Source: Stygiobacter sp043807765 (GTDB taxonomy: Bacteria > Bacteroidota > Ignavibacteria > Ignavibacteriales > Melioribacteraceae). From it: a stretch of DNA of 64,000 bases. This document shows positions 51,301-59,162 of this stretch, one piece after another. Within the stretch, counting starts at the first letter, position 1. Every line of letters begins with the position of its first letter. The notes beneath the pieces are model-generated. The model saw only the letters and a list, made by a program, of their open reading frames with translations, searched no databases and was not told where the DNA came from. The DNA is taken from assembly GCA_043807765.1 (NCBI GenBank), contig JAZDFQ010000089.1, positions 1-64,000 of the forward strand. Direction: 5' to 3'. The position numbers and the translations under genes were made by a program.

Positions 51301-52253
51301 TTTCCTTTAGCAAACTGTTTTAGTTCTTTCGGGAGCTTATCGTAATTATTGCAAACGGATGGCACAACAACCGGCTGCCCCATTTCTTGCATTACTTTCA
51401 ATCCTTTTTTCTTGTTCATTAAATACTGAACAAACTTTCTTGCCAATTCCGGATTGGGCGAATTCTTAGGAATTGTAACTCCGTAAACCATCGATGAACC
51501 AACTTGAGTAACTTTTTCTCCCGGTTTCTTTCCACTTAATTCTGTACTCACTTGCTTGTAATGTTCTTCTAGTTCAGCCTTTTTCAAATTTACTTGATCG
51601 GGCAGAGTTAAATATTTCAATCCATGCTGTTCAGCTACCGAGCGGTATAGAAAAATGTAATCCACTTCCCCGGCTTCAAGAAGCGCCAATAAATCGACTT
51701 CTTTAGGACGAATGTATTCATTGTCCTTGCTTAATATTTTCTGCGATAAACCTTTCTTGTAATACAAATCCGCCAGCTTCATAGATAAAACAGTTCTGTA
51801 GCCGCAAGGATCGGCATTTGGATCAGCTCTACCAATGTTAACTTTTTCATCTAGTAGAACTTCCGCCCAGTTTTTTTGGTTAATCTCTTTCGCTCTTCTG
51901 GATTTTGGAGTATACGTAATCGTCATTTCGTTTGTTGCAAACTTCAAATTCCAATCAGCATAGTTTGGAATGAGTAGTTGATCAATCACCAAGTAGTCTG
52001 CAGAAGCAAAAACATCACATGGTTTCTTAAGTTCGGAAATCTTTCGCGCACATTCACGGCTTCCTGCAATTTCCTTCAACACTTCAACGCCGGGATTCTC
52101 CTTCTCAAATCCTTTAATAATTTTCTCAAAAGGAACGGTAAGGCTTCCCGCATGGAAAATTATCAGCTGATTATTGGTTTGCGCCATAAGTTTAAAAGAG
52201 AAAGCCATTCCGAGCATTGCAACAAGAAACGCAATTCTATTTGTTCGCTTCAT
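51297..52253 (-). CDS. wtpA: Tungstate/molybdate-binding protein, WtpA type
   Basis: ATG 52253 follows AAAAGGTG; a GTG nine bases upstream overlaps that site. The 318-aa protein has a signal peptide (IAFLVAMLGMAFSFKLMAQ) and the WtpA/ModA-III blocks FHAGSLTVPF, GSRECARKISEL, DVFASADYLVI, FATNEMTITYT and GRADPNADPCGYR. WtpA proteins bind tungstate very tightly, using two acidic residues in an octahedral site; whether both are here was not checked against a structure. The AOR gene nearby favours tungstate as the main ligand. Confidence 0.92.
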   Translation of the reverse strand: MKRTNRIAFLVAMLGMAFSFKLMAQTNNQLIIFHAGSLTVPFEKIIKGFEKENPGVEVLKEIAGSRECARKISELKKPCDVFASADYLVIDQLLIPNYADWNLKFATNEMTITYTPKSRRAKEINQKNWAEVLLDEKVNIGRADPNADPCGYRTVLSMKLADLYYKKGLSQKILSKDNEYIRPKEVDLLALLEAGEVDYIFLYRSVAEQHGLKYLTLPDQVNLKKAELEEHYKQVSTELSGKKPGEKVTQVGSSMVYGVTIPKNSPNPELARKFVQYLMNKKKGLKVMQEMGQPVVVPSVCNNYDKLPKELKQFAKGK

Positions 52254-52665
52254 CGTAAACACCTTTTATACTTTTCAGTTTTGTGTTCTTCATTTCCTCT
52301 TCAATCTGATTTTGAATCTTAGCGTAGAAATCGTAGAAGTAATTGTTGTAGCCGTTCATTTCGGAGTCTTTAGCTTTGCTTGCATCGGCAACATCAAAAT
52401 CCATAATCTTTCTATCTTCCAACGCCGAATATATCTCGAACAAACTCAACTCTGTAAAGTCTTGCAATAGATAGAACCCGCCGCTTGCGCCTTTGCTGCT
52501 GCCGACAATCTCAGCTTTTAACAGCGAGGACATTATTTGTCTCAGCTTAGAAGCATTCACGCCAATTGCCTCAGCAATCTCGTTGCTGTTCTGTGTATCT
52601 GGAAATACTTTAGCCAAATGGCAAAGCGCTTTCACAGCTGTTGAAAGTTTTACTGAAGATGACAT
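52237..52665 (-). CDS. Rrf2-family transcriptional regulator of the W/Mo operon
   Basis: ATG 52665 fits with AAAGAG upstream; a longer frame to 52716 would run through the operator-like palindrome. The 142-aa protein has the Rrf2 winged helix (SSVKLSTAVKALCHLA, ANSxEIAEAIGVNASKLRQIMSSLLKAEIV-like, SSKGASGGFYLL). Only one Cys is present, so an IscR-like Fe-S cluster is not expected. It is first in the operon with wtpABC and the cofactor genes and overlaps wtpA by 17 bp. It probably represses this operon and perhaps the divergent AOR gene. Confidence 0.88.
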   Translation of the reverse strand: MSSSVKLSTAVKALCHLAKVFPDTQNSNEIAEAIGVNASKLRQIMSSLLKAEIVGSSKGASGGFYLLQDFTELSLFEIYSALEDRKIMDFDVADASKAKDSEMNGYNNYFYDFYAKIQNQIEEEMKNTKLKSIKGVYDEANK

Positions 52666-52676
52666 AGAGCTCTTTT

Positions 52677-52697
52677 TTGTTACAGTAAGTGTAACAA
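52677..52697. promoter_or_regulatory. Candidate operator between the Rrf2 gene and the AOR gene
   Basis: A perfect 8-bp inverted repeat TTGTTACA-5 bp-TGTAACAA lies 12 bp upstream of the Rrf2-type start codon, in the gap divergent from the AOR gene. Its place and symmetry fit autoregulation by the Rrf2 protein. No second copy was noticed elsewhere in the window by eye. Confidence 0.6.
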
Positions 52698-52839
52698 TTA
52701 AGTGTTTTCGACGCAATCTCTCAATTATAAATTTCGCATTGAATAAAAAGTACCTTTTGGTTTGGTTTTATTGATTGCTATATTTTCACACAACTTTTTG
52801 TTCAAAAATGTAAAACAAAAAAGCCAACGGAGATTTTGT

Positions 52840-55017
52840 ATGAATCTTTCAGAAGTACTAGAAGCACGCAAAACAATAAAAGAATTTCAGTATGAGATTA
52901 CGTCTCTGGAAAGAGGCTATACGGATAAATCGCTTCATATAGATGTCGGATCAAAAGAAATTACTATTAAAGATATTCCCGCTATTGTAAAAGAAAAATT
53001 CATTGGCGGAAAGGGATACGGATTAAAATTCTTGTGGGACGCAACAACACCGGATACAAAGTGGAATGATCCGGAGAATGAAATTGTAATTTCCGGCGGA
53101 CCCATTTGCGGCATCACTCAATATTCCGGAACTGGAAAATCTTTGGTTGTTACAATTTCTCCGCAAACAGATTCCGCAATGGACAGCAACGTGGGCGGAT
53201 GGTTTGGTCCCTTCTTAAAAATCTGCGGCTTCGATGCTATTGAGCTTCAAGGAATTTCCGAGAAAGAAATAATTGTAATTATAGATGGACGCAACGGTGG
53301 AACTATTAGAATTGAAGAAGCTCCGGCAGATCCAATTGACAGCCACGAACTTGCCGAAATGCTGACGGAAATGTATTGTCCGAATGAATCCGACAAAATG
53401 AAAATTGCCGTTGTTTCATCCGGAACCGCTGCAGATCATTCTTTAATCGGAATGCTAAACTTTAGCTTCTATGATAAAAAGAAGCAGCGTGTTCGTTTGA
53501 AACAAGCCGGACGGGGCGGCATAGGAACTGTTTTCCGTAAGAAAAATATTAAAGCGCTTGTTGCTCTAGTCCCAAAAGTTGAAGGGGACATGAACAAAGT
53601 AGCTGATATGAAAGCTATCATGGAACGGGGTCAACGTTTTAATAAAGAAATTAAAGAGCTTGATGACAAGCAGTGCGAAATGAGAACTAAGGGAACTGCT
53701 CACTTAGTTGAAATTATGAACGACTATGATTTATTACCGACACACAATTACAAATTTGGAAGCCACAAAGAAGCGGGTAAAATTAATTCCGAAGTTTGGA
53801 AAGCAATGTTTGCGCAAGGCACACCGGACGGCTGCTGGCTCGGCTGCCACATGAGCTGTGCAAAAGGTGTTAACAATTATGTTCTGCGTACCGGACCTTA
53901 TAAAGATCAAAGTGTAATTGTAGATGGACCTGAATATGAGAACGCCGGCGGACTGGGCTCCAATTGTGGAATTTATAATCCCGATTATATTGTTGAAGCA
54001 AACTTTTATTGTGATACTTATGGAATCTGTACAATCACTTGGGGAACTCTTCTCGCTTTTGTGATGGAATGTTTTGAAAATGGAATTTTGAACGAAGAGC
54101 GCACCGGCGGATTAAAATTGAATTTTGGAAATGCTGATAACGCGATGGAGCTTTTGCATCAGTTAGCTCGCGGAGAAGGTTTTGGTAAAGTTGCCGGACT
54201 TGGTGTTCGCAAAATGAAAGAAATGTTTGGCGCTAACGGCTGGGGCGATCCTCAATTCCTTCAAGATATTGGAATGGAAAACAAAGGTCTCGAGTATTCA
54301 GAGTACGTTTCAAAAGAATCGCTTGCTCAGCAAGGCGGTTTCGCGCTTACAAATAAAGGTCCGCAACATGATGAAGCTTGGCTAATCTTCATGGATATGG
54401 TTAACAATCAGATTCCTTCTTTTGAAAACAAAGCCGAAGCGCTTCACTACTTCCCAATGTTCAGAACTTGGTTTGGATTGGTTGGCTTGTGCAAACTTCC
54501 GTGGAATGATGTTGAACCGGCTAACAATGCAGAAACGTCCGAACCGGCAAAAGTTCCGGAACATGTTGATAACTACGTAACAATCTACAAAGCTGTAACC
54601 GGAAGAGAATTTGATAAGCATCAGCTCATCCGCGATTCCGAAAGAGTTTACAACTATCAAAGAATGTTCAACTTGCGCAGAGGTTTTGGAACAAGAAAAT
54701 GGGATGCTCAGCCTTTCCGTGCTGCTGGTCCCGTTACAAAAGAAGAATATGAATCTCGCCAAGAACGTTATGATAAACAGCTTAAAGAAACTATCGGTTT
54801 TGATCCGGAAGGAAAAACGACCGAAGAAAAACAAAAAGTGTTGAGACAGTATAGAGAAAACCGCTACGAACAATTAAAAGATGCGGTTTACAAAAGACGC
54901 GGCTGGGATGAAAACGGCGTTCCTAAACTTGAATTCTTGAAAGAGATTGGAATGGACTTGCCGGAATTAGTTGAGCTCCGCACTAAATATGACAAAGGTG
55001 AATGGAGATTGAAATAA
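52840..55017 (+). CDS. aor: Aldehyde:ferredoxin oxidoreductase-family tungsten enzyme
   Basis: ATG 52840 has GGAGA six bases upstream; an in-frame ATG at 52762 lacks one. The 725-aa protein has the AOR N-domain (FIGGKGYGLKFLWD, GPICGITQYSGTGK), probable cluster ligands C332-x3-C336-x3-C340 and C551 (GLVGLCKLPW), and DTYGIC (392-397) as one of the two pterin-side DxxGLC motifs. At the second, the Asp is Gly (G546). Pyrococcus AOR, as I recall, has C-x2-C-x3-C and about 605 aa, so this one is longer and variant. It may oxidise aldehydes or reduce acids with ferredoxin; a BamB-like or other AOR subfamily is possible. Confidence 0.9.
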   Translation: MNLSEVLEARKTIKEFQYEITSLERGYTDKSLHIDVGSKEITIKDIPAIVKEKFIGGKGYGLKFLWDATTPDTKWNDPENEIVISGGPICGITQYSGTGKSLVVTISPQTDSAMDSNVGGWFGPFLKICGFDAIELQGISEKEIIVIIDGRNGGTIRIEEAPADPIDSHELAEMLTEMYCPNESDKMKIAVVSSGTAADHSLIGMLNFSFYDKKKQRVRLKQAGRGGIGTVFRKKNIKALVALVPKVEGDMNKVADMKAIMERGQRFNKEIKELDDKQCEMRTKGTAHLVEIMNDYDLLPTHNYKFGSHKEAGKINSEVWKAMFAQGTPDGCWLGCHMSCAKGVNNYVLRTGPYKDQSVIVDGPEYENAGGLGSNCGIYNPDYIVEANFYCDTYGICTITWGTLLAFVMECFENGILNEERTGGLKLNFGNADNAMELLHQLARGEGFGKVAGLGVRKMKEMFGANGWGDPQFLQDIGMENKGLEYSEYVSKESLAQQGGFALTNKGPQHDEAWLIFMDMVNNQIPSFENKAEALHYFPMFRTWFGLVGLCKLPWNDVEPANNAETSEPAKVPEHVDNYVTIYKAVTGREFDKHQLIRDSERVYNYQRMFNLRRGFGTRKWDAQPFRAAGPVTKEEYESRQERYDKQLKETIGFDPEGKTTEEKQKVLRQYRENRYEQLKDAVYKRRGWDENGVPKLEFLKEIGMDLPELVELRTKYDKGEWRLK

Positions 55018-55065
55018 AAGCCCCCTCTTTTTCTCCCCCAAAGGGGGAGAACGCCAAAATTAAGA

Positions 55066-55095
55066 AGCCTCTGTAATTTGCAGAGGCTTTTATTT
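55066..55095 (+). terminator. Terminator after the AOR gene
   Basis: An 8-bp stem (AGCCTCTG/CAGAGGCT) with a 7-nt loop is followed by TTTATTTTAT. A second hairpin of the TCTCCCCC-AAA-GGGGGAGA type lies just before it at 55032-55050. Both follow the AOR stop codon. Confidence 0.85.
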
Positions 55096-55191
55096 TATAT
55101 CAGCTTTATTTGCTAATTCCCCGACGCTTGCATCGCGGGTTACAACTTTATAACTAGGGTCGGGGATTAAATACCTCGACCGAATTTTAAA

Positions 55192-55226
55192 AAGCCCTTC
55201 CCTTTGGGAAGGGTTGGGATGGGCTT
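55192..55226. repeat. Dispersed hairpin repeat, family D (copy 1)
   Basis: It reads AAGCCCTTCCCTTTGGGAAG followed by GGTTGGGATGGGCTT and folds into a hairpin. A longer copy in the same orientation lies at 55653-55710, so the rhodanese-like gene is bracketed by the two. The 219-bp gap between the AOR and rhodanese-like genes otherwise holds only hairpins. Confidence 0.8.
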
Positions 55227-55236
55227 TTATTTCTTT

Positions 55237-55641
55237 TTAAGCATTCCTTGGTTTCAACTGACACATACATGAACCGGAAAGTTTTTCTTTGTTATCAAAA
55301 ACTAATGGCATTCCATCTTGTTCCCATTCAACAATTCCGGCAGCAAGATTTTCTACTTTCTCAAATCCATTCTTAATTAACAATAGGCAAGCTTCTTTGC
55401 TAAAGATGCCCGAAGCATCTGCAACTATGATGATCTTATCATTAGGCAATTTAGGGAGTTCTTGTTCGAGCTGACTTTTAGGAATTTGGATTTCGTTCTT
55501 TACACCAAAGCGTTTGTAAAGATTCATGTACTCTTCACGAATGTCGAGAAGTAAAGCGCCTTCCTCGCACAAAGCGAATGCTTCTTTTGATGTTAGATTA
55601 TGAATTCCTTGTGAAGAGTAGAAACCAACTTTCGTTTCCAT
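55237..55641 (-). CDS. Rhodanese-like protein without the catalytic Cys, with CxC tail
   Basis: The 134-aa single rhodanese domain (ALLLDIREEYMNLYKRFGV, NLAAGIVEWEQDGMPL) has ADASGIFS at residues 74-81 where active rhodaneses have C-x-x-G-x-R/S, so the sulfur-accepting Cys is absent. A C-terminal tail ends SGSCMCQLKPRNA (C125, C127). The tail could carry sulfur or bind a metal instead. It is downstream of thiS and thiF-like genes, which fits a sulfur-transfer role; the exact reaction is unknown. Confidence 0.8.
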   Translation of the reverse strand: METKVGFYSSQGIHNLTSKEAFALCEEGALLLDIREEYMNLYKRFGVKNEIQIPKSQLEQELPKLPNDKIIIVADASGIFSKEACLLLIKNGFEKVENLAAGIVEWEQDGMPLVFDNKEKLSGSCMCQLKPRNA

Positions 55642-55652
55642 TTCAAAGCTCC

Positions 55653-55710
55653 AAAAAGCCCTTCCCTTTGGGAAGGATTGTCCGAAGGACTCCTCCGGAG
55701 GGATGGGCTG
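55653..55710. repeat. Dispersed hairpin repeat, family D (copy 2)
   Basis: It shares AAGCCCTTCCCTTTGGGAAG and GGGATGGGCT with copy 1, with an inserted AAGGACTCCTCCGGAGGGA-type hairpin. It ends at the base before the thiS stop codon and lies 11 bp before the rhodanese-like start. Confidence 0.8.
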
Positions 55711-55920
55711 TTATCCACCGCTTATCATATGAATGACGTTTACTTTATCGCCATCTGTAAATTTTGCTTGATCGTAGCTGTCGCGCTTAACTAACTCATC
55801 ATTAATCTTTACTACCAAATTCTTGAAGGAATACTTTTTGATTTGTAAGAGCTGATTGATAGTTAAAGTGTCTTCGGCGGTTTCAATTACTTCTATATTA
55901 TTATTCAAAGTTATTTTCAT
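55711..55920 (-). CDS. thiS: Sulfur-carrier protein, ThiS/MoaD family
   Basis: The 69-aa ubiquitin-like protein ends in SGG, the site that is adenylylated and thiocarboxylated. NLVVKINDELVKR and FTDGDKVNVIHM match ThiS better than MoaD. It overlaps the E1-like gene by 4 bp (ATGA). It may supply sulfur for thiamine thiazole, or, given the AOR and Moco genes around, serve the dithiolene cofactor. ThiG/ThiH and MoaE are not in the window, so the client is open. Confidence 0.85.
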   Translation of the reverse strand: MKITLNNNIEVIETAEDTLTINQLLQIKKYSFKNLVVKINDELVKRDSYDQAKFTDGDKVNVIHMISGG

Positions 55921-56504
55921 TTGTCCTTACCAAGTAATATTTCTAAAACTACATTTGCCATCATGTTGGAAACAACACCAACACGTGGTGCTAGCGGAGG
56001 ATTTTCTTCGCTAGTTTCGCTTGAGCGGTCACCAATAATAAAAAGATTGCGGTACTTTTCGGTTTTGATCAAGTTGTTGCCACCCCAGCCGGCAAGACCA
56101 ACTCCACAAACAATCTGTTTCTGCGGAAACTCGAGAAGTACCGTTTCAATAATCATTTCCTTCATTTCAGCTTTATCGAATGCTTCCACAATTACATCGC
56201 AGTCTTTATATAACTCCAAAATATTTTTAGGAGAAAGTTTAGCAACATGATCTTCAACAATAACATTAGGATTGATTCGGAGAAGATTTTCTTTGAGTGC
56301 TGGCGCCTTGTACTTTCCAATTTGATCAAAGAAAAAATATTGACGGTTAAGATTACTTTCTTCAATTACATCAAAATCTGCAATTATGAGCTTTCCTATA
56401 CCAACTCGTGCTAAGGCAACTGCGCAGTTAGATCCAAGTCCGCCACAGCCGGCAATGCCGACTGTTTTACTTATCAATGCCGATTTTATTTCTGAAAATT
56501 TCAT
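55917..56504 (-). CDS. thiF: E1-like sulfur-carrier adenylyltransferase, ThiF family 2
   Basis: The 195-aa protein has the nucleotide loop GIAGCGGLGSNCAVALARVGIG in part, D-x-V-x-x-SNLNRQ (the E1 Arg finger) and the DCDVIVEAFDKAEMK block. It lacks the zinc CxxC pairs of MoeB and the longer ThiF. Its short length and VEAFD motif fit the small ThiF type (family 2). It should adenylylate the SGG tail of the protein encoded just downstream. Confidence 0.88.
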   Translation of the reverse strand: MKFSEIKSALISKTVGIAGCGGLGSNCAVALARVGIGKLIIADFDVIEESNLNRQYFFFDQIGKYKAPALKENLLRINPNVIVEDHVAKLSPKNILELYKDCDVIVEAFDKAEMKEMIIETVLLEFPQKQIVCGVGLAGWGGNNLIKTEKYRNLFIIGDRSSETSEENPPLAPRVGVVSNMMANVVLEILLGKDK

Positions 56505-56595
56505 AGCGAATTCCTCTCTTTAAAATAGCCAAATTTCTTTAATGATTTCAGACTTCATCTTTATAAATTTGGACAAGCAAAAAATTGGATTGAAT

Positions 56596-57891
56596 ATGAA
56601 ACTACAAAAATACTTTCTGTTGCTCATCGCGTTCTTATTTATTTCTTCATCAGTTTTACCTCAACAAGAAACCGAACTTTACAAAAAGCTAAAATCGTTT
56701 AAGGAAGTTGTAAGCGTAACTTCGATTAAGACGGATACAACTTTCAGCGAAGGTTACATGATAATGATTTCACAGCCGGTTGATCACAATAATCCCAAGA
56801 GTGAGACTTTCAAACAAAAAGTTTACTTGCTTCACAGAAATGAAAACCTTCCCACCGTTCTCGCATTAGAAGGTTATTCGGCAGATTTCAACAGACCTTA
56901 TGAGTTAACCAGAGTATTACAAGGCAATCAAGTGTTGGTTGAACACCGATACTTTGGCGCTTCAGTTCCGGAAAAAATTGATTGGAATTACTTGACTGTA
57001 AAGCAAGCTGCTGCAGATCATCACTCAATCGTTCAGCTTCTCAAAAAGATTTATACCGGTAAATGGATAAGTACCGGTATCAGCAAAGGCGGACAAACTA
57101 CTGTTTTCTATAAACGGTTTTATCCGGATGATGTAGATGTTGCTGTTCCATATGTAGCTCCGGTTAATTATTCTATGGAAGATCCTCGCATTACTCAATT
57201 TCTAAAGACAGTAGGAAGCGATGATTGCCGAAAGAAAATCTTAGATTATCAAAGAGCATTTTTGCAGAGACGGGATGAAATTATGCCATTTCTGATGAAA
57301 GATGTTGAAGCTATGAATTTGCAATTAGCATTTGATTGGGACTTCCTTTACGAAATTTGGGTTCTCGAATATTCTTTTACTTTTTGGCAATATGGCGCAG
57401 CTAAATGTGAAGAAGTTCCTTTGCCAAACGCAGAAGCAAAAGTTCTTTTCGAACACATGAAAAAAGTAAACGGCTATAGTTGGTACACCGAGCAAGGTGT
57501 TCAGCAGTTCTTGCCTTCTTACATTCAATTCTATAAAGAAATTGGTTATTACGATTATGATCTTGAGCCGTTTAAAGATTTACTTACGGAAGTTAAAGAC
57601 GGTTCAAGCATCTTTTGGATTCCAAAAGAACTTAGACCAAAATTTGACGGAAGTTTATTAAAAGATGTTAATGAGTGGCTCCAGACGAACAGCCGCAATA
57701 TGATTTTCATATATGGCGAACTTGATACTTGGTCGGCAACTTCTGTTGTTCTTAGCGGGAAGACAAACGCTTTAAAGATGGTTTGCAAAGGTGGTCATCA
57801 CGGAACAAGTATTAGAAGTTTCGATCCGGAAAACAAAGAGTTAATTTATTCTACTCTAGAAAAATGGCTTGATCTAAAAATAAAAAGATAG
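56596..57891 (+). CDS. Exported S37-family serine peptidase (prolyl tripeptidyl aminopeptidase-like)
   Basis: ATG 56596 opens a signal peptide (LQKYFLLLIAFLFISSSVLP); a frame from 56542 adds 18 residues. The 431-aa protein has an alpha/beta-hydrolase plan with nucleophile S163 in STGISKGGQT, Asp in YGELDTWSAT and His in KGGHHGTSI. HRYFGASVPEKIDW and the YLTVKQAAADHHSIVQ block fit the S37 family, known for releasing Xaa-Xaa-Pro tripeptides. In the periplasm it could supply proline-rich peptides to the proline/hydroxyproline pathway; that is inference. Confidence 0.82.
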   Translation: MKLQKYFLLLIAFLFISSSVLPQQETELYKKLKSFKEVVSVTSIKTDTTFSEGYMIMISQPVDHNNPKSETFKQKVYLLHRNENLPTVLALEGYSADFNRPYELTRVLQGNQVLVEHRYFGASVPEKIDWNYLTVKQAAADHHSIVQLLKKIYTGKWISTGISKGGQTTVFYKRFYPDDVDVAVPYVAPVNYSMEDPRITQFLKTVGSDDCRKKILDYQRAFLQRRDEIMPFLMKDVEAMNLQLAFDWDFLYEIWVLEYSFTFWQYGAAKCEEVPLPNAEAKVLFEHMKKVNGYSWYTEQGVQQFLPSYIQFYKEIGYYDYDLEPFKDLLTEVKDGSSIFWIPKELRPKFDGSLLKDVNEWLQTNSRNMIFIYGELDTWSATSVVLSGKTNALKMVCKGGHHGTSIRSFDPENKELIYSTLEKWLDLKIKR

Positions 57892-57972
57892 TCATGGTTC
57901 GGCGGGCTCACCATGACAGCATTGAAAATTAAACAAGTGTAAATTGTCATCCCGAGCTTGCCGAGGGATGAG
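57891..57972. repeat. GTCAT-ended hairpin elements
   Basis: Two hairpins, GTCATGG...CCATGAC (57891-57917, starting in the last base of the S37 stop codon) and TCATCCC...GGGATGA (57947-57971), resemble the GTCAT-ended elements at 20799, 24237 and 44929. They fill the 98-bp gap to the next gene. Confidence 0.65.
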
Positions 57973-57989
57973 AAAAAAGGAAAAGAATT

Positions 57990-58481
57990 ATGGACTTATT
58001 TGGAAGTATGACACTTAACGCTGTACAAATTATTCAGCTTATGCTTGCGCCGGCAGTTATGATAAGCGCATGCGGCTTGTTACTTCTTGGAATCAACAAC
58101 AAATATTCTTTGGTAGTAAATAGAATTAGATTGTTGAACGAAGAGAAGCGCCGCTTGATGACAAAAATAGGGGAAAAAGCTCCAACCACAGATGATAACG
58201 TACGCCTCGAAAGCATCGCTATTCAAATTAAAGCCTTGACTTACCGTGCAAAGCTTGTCCGCAATACGGTACTTAGCTACACAACATCCGTTGCTTTGTT
58301 TGTTACTACATCGCTCATTCTTGGAGTTACTTCCGTACTCTCACTCGGCAAACTAAACTTTTTAATAATAACAACCTTTCTTCTTGGAATGACTTTCGTT
58401 TTTATTGGAATTGTCTTTGCCGGACTCGAAACTAAAAAAGGTTACGATATTATTTCTTATGAAGTAAAGGCGCATGAATAG
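57990..58481 (+). CDS. DUF2721-like membrane protein
   Basis: The 162-aa protein has an N-terminal helix (VQIIQLMLAPAVMISACGLLLLGINNKY in part), a cytoplasmic helical stretch with RIRLLNEEKR, and two C-terminal membrane helices. This is the plan of the DUF2721 family, whose function is unknown. It overlaps the aat gene by 8 bp. Confidence 0.8.
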   Translation: MDLFGSMTLNAVQIIQLMLAPAVMISACGLLLLGINNKYSLVVNRIRLLNEEKRRLMTKIGEKAPTTDDNVRLESIAIQIKALTYRAKLVRNTVLSYTTSVALFVTTSLILGVTSVLSLGKLNFLIITTFLLGMTFVFIGIVFAGLETKKGYDIISYEVKAHE

Positions 58482-59073
58482 GAAGCGACAGCCAACAGAA
58501 AAAGATTTACTAAAGCCGGAATACATGATTTTGATGTACGCTCACGGTGCTTTTCCAATGGCTGATGAAGACCAAAAGATCAATTGGTATTTACCGGAAA
58601 TACGCACGGTAATTCCGCTTGATAGTTTTAATTTTCCCCGCTCGCTAAAGAAATTTTACTACGATTCCGGCTTCACTTACAAAATTGATACGGCTATGAT
58701 AGAAGTTATTAGAAACTGTGCTGATAGAGAAACGACTTGGATTTCAGAAGAGCTAATAGAATCTTACAAAGGTTTGCAAAATCTTGGGCATCTTCATTCG
58801 GTAGAGGTTTATCAAAACGAAAACCTTGTTGGCGGATTATATGGTGTTTCTTACAAAGGAGCTTTCTTCGGCGAATCAATGTTTTCGAAAGTCTCGCAAG
58901 CATCCAAATGTGCATTGATAAAACTGATTGAGCACTTGCGCGCAAAGAACTTTGTTCTGCTGGATGTTCAATACCAAACAGATCATTTAAAAATGTTTGG
59001 CGCAGTAGAAATTGATTTTGATGACTTCCAAAATAGACTGTTACAATCCAATTCTGTGGACACTACTTTTTGA
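58474..59073 (+). CDS. aat: Leucyl/phenylalanyl-tRNA-protein transferase
   Basis: The 199-aa protein adds Leu or Phe from tRNA to N-terminal Lys/Arg of proteins, marking them for ClpAP (N-end rule). The AHGAFPMADE start, WYLPEIRTVIPL, TWISEELIESYKGLQNLGHLHSVEVYQNENLVGGLYG in pieces, and GAFFGESMFS are the family signatures. It is coupled to the upstream membrane protein gene. Confidence 0.96.
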   Translation: MNRKRQPTEKDLLKPEYMILMYAHGAFPMADEDQKINWYLPEIRTVIPLDSFNFPRSLKKFYYDSGFTYKIDTAMIEVIRNCADRETTWISEELIESYKGLQNLGHLHSVEVYQNENLVGGLYGVSYKGAFFGESMFSKVSQASKCALIKLIEHLRAKNFVLLDVQYQTDHLKMFGAVEIDFDDFQNRLLQSNSVDTTF

Positions 59074-59162
59074 AAGTTGTATTTTGAGCTAGCGATTGTA
59101 TTTCCTTAGTGGTATGGATCTTGAGTTACATTGCACAAATAAATCATTAATGGAGAAAAAAA

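Noticed and set aside
54382..54873. A 163-codon minus-strand frame inside the AOR gene
   Set aside because: The Phe/Ser-rich translation is a typical antisense shadow, and the AOR frame on the other strand is fully supported.
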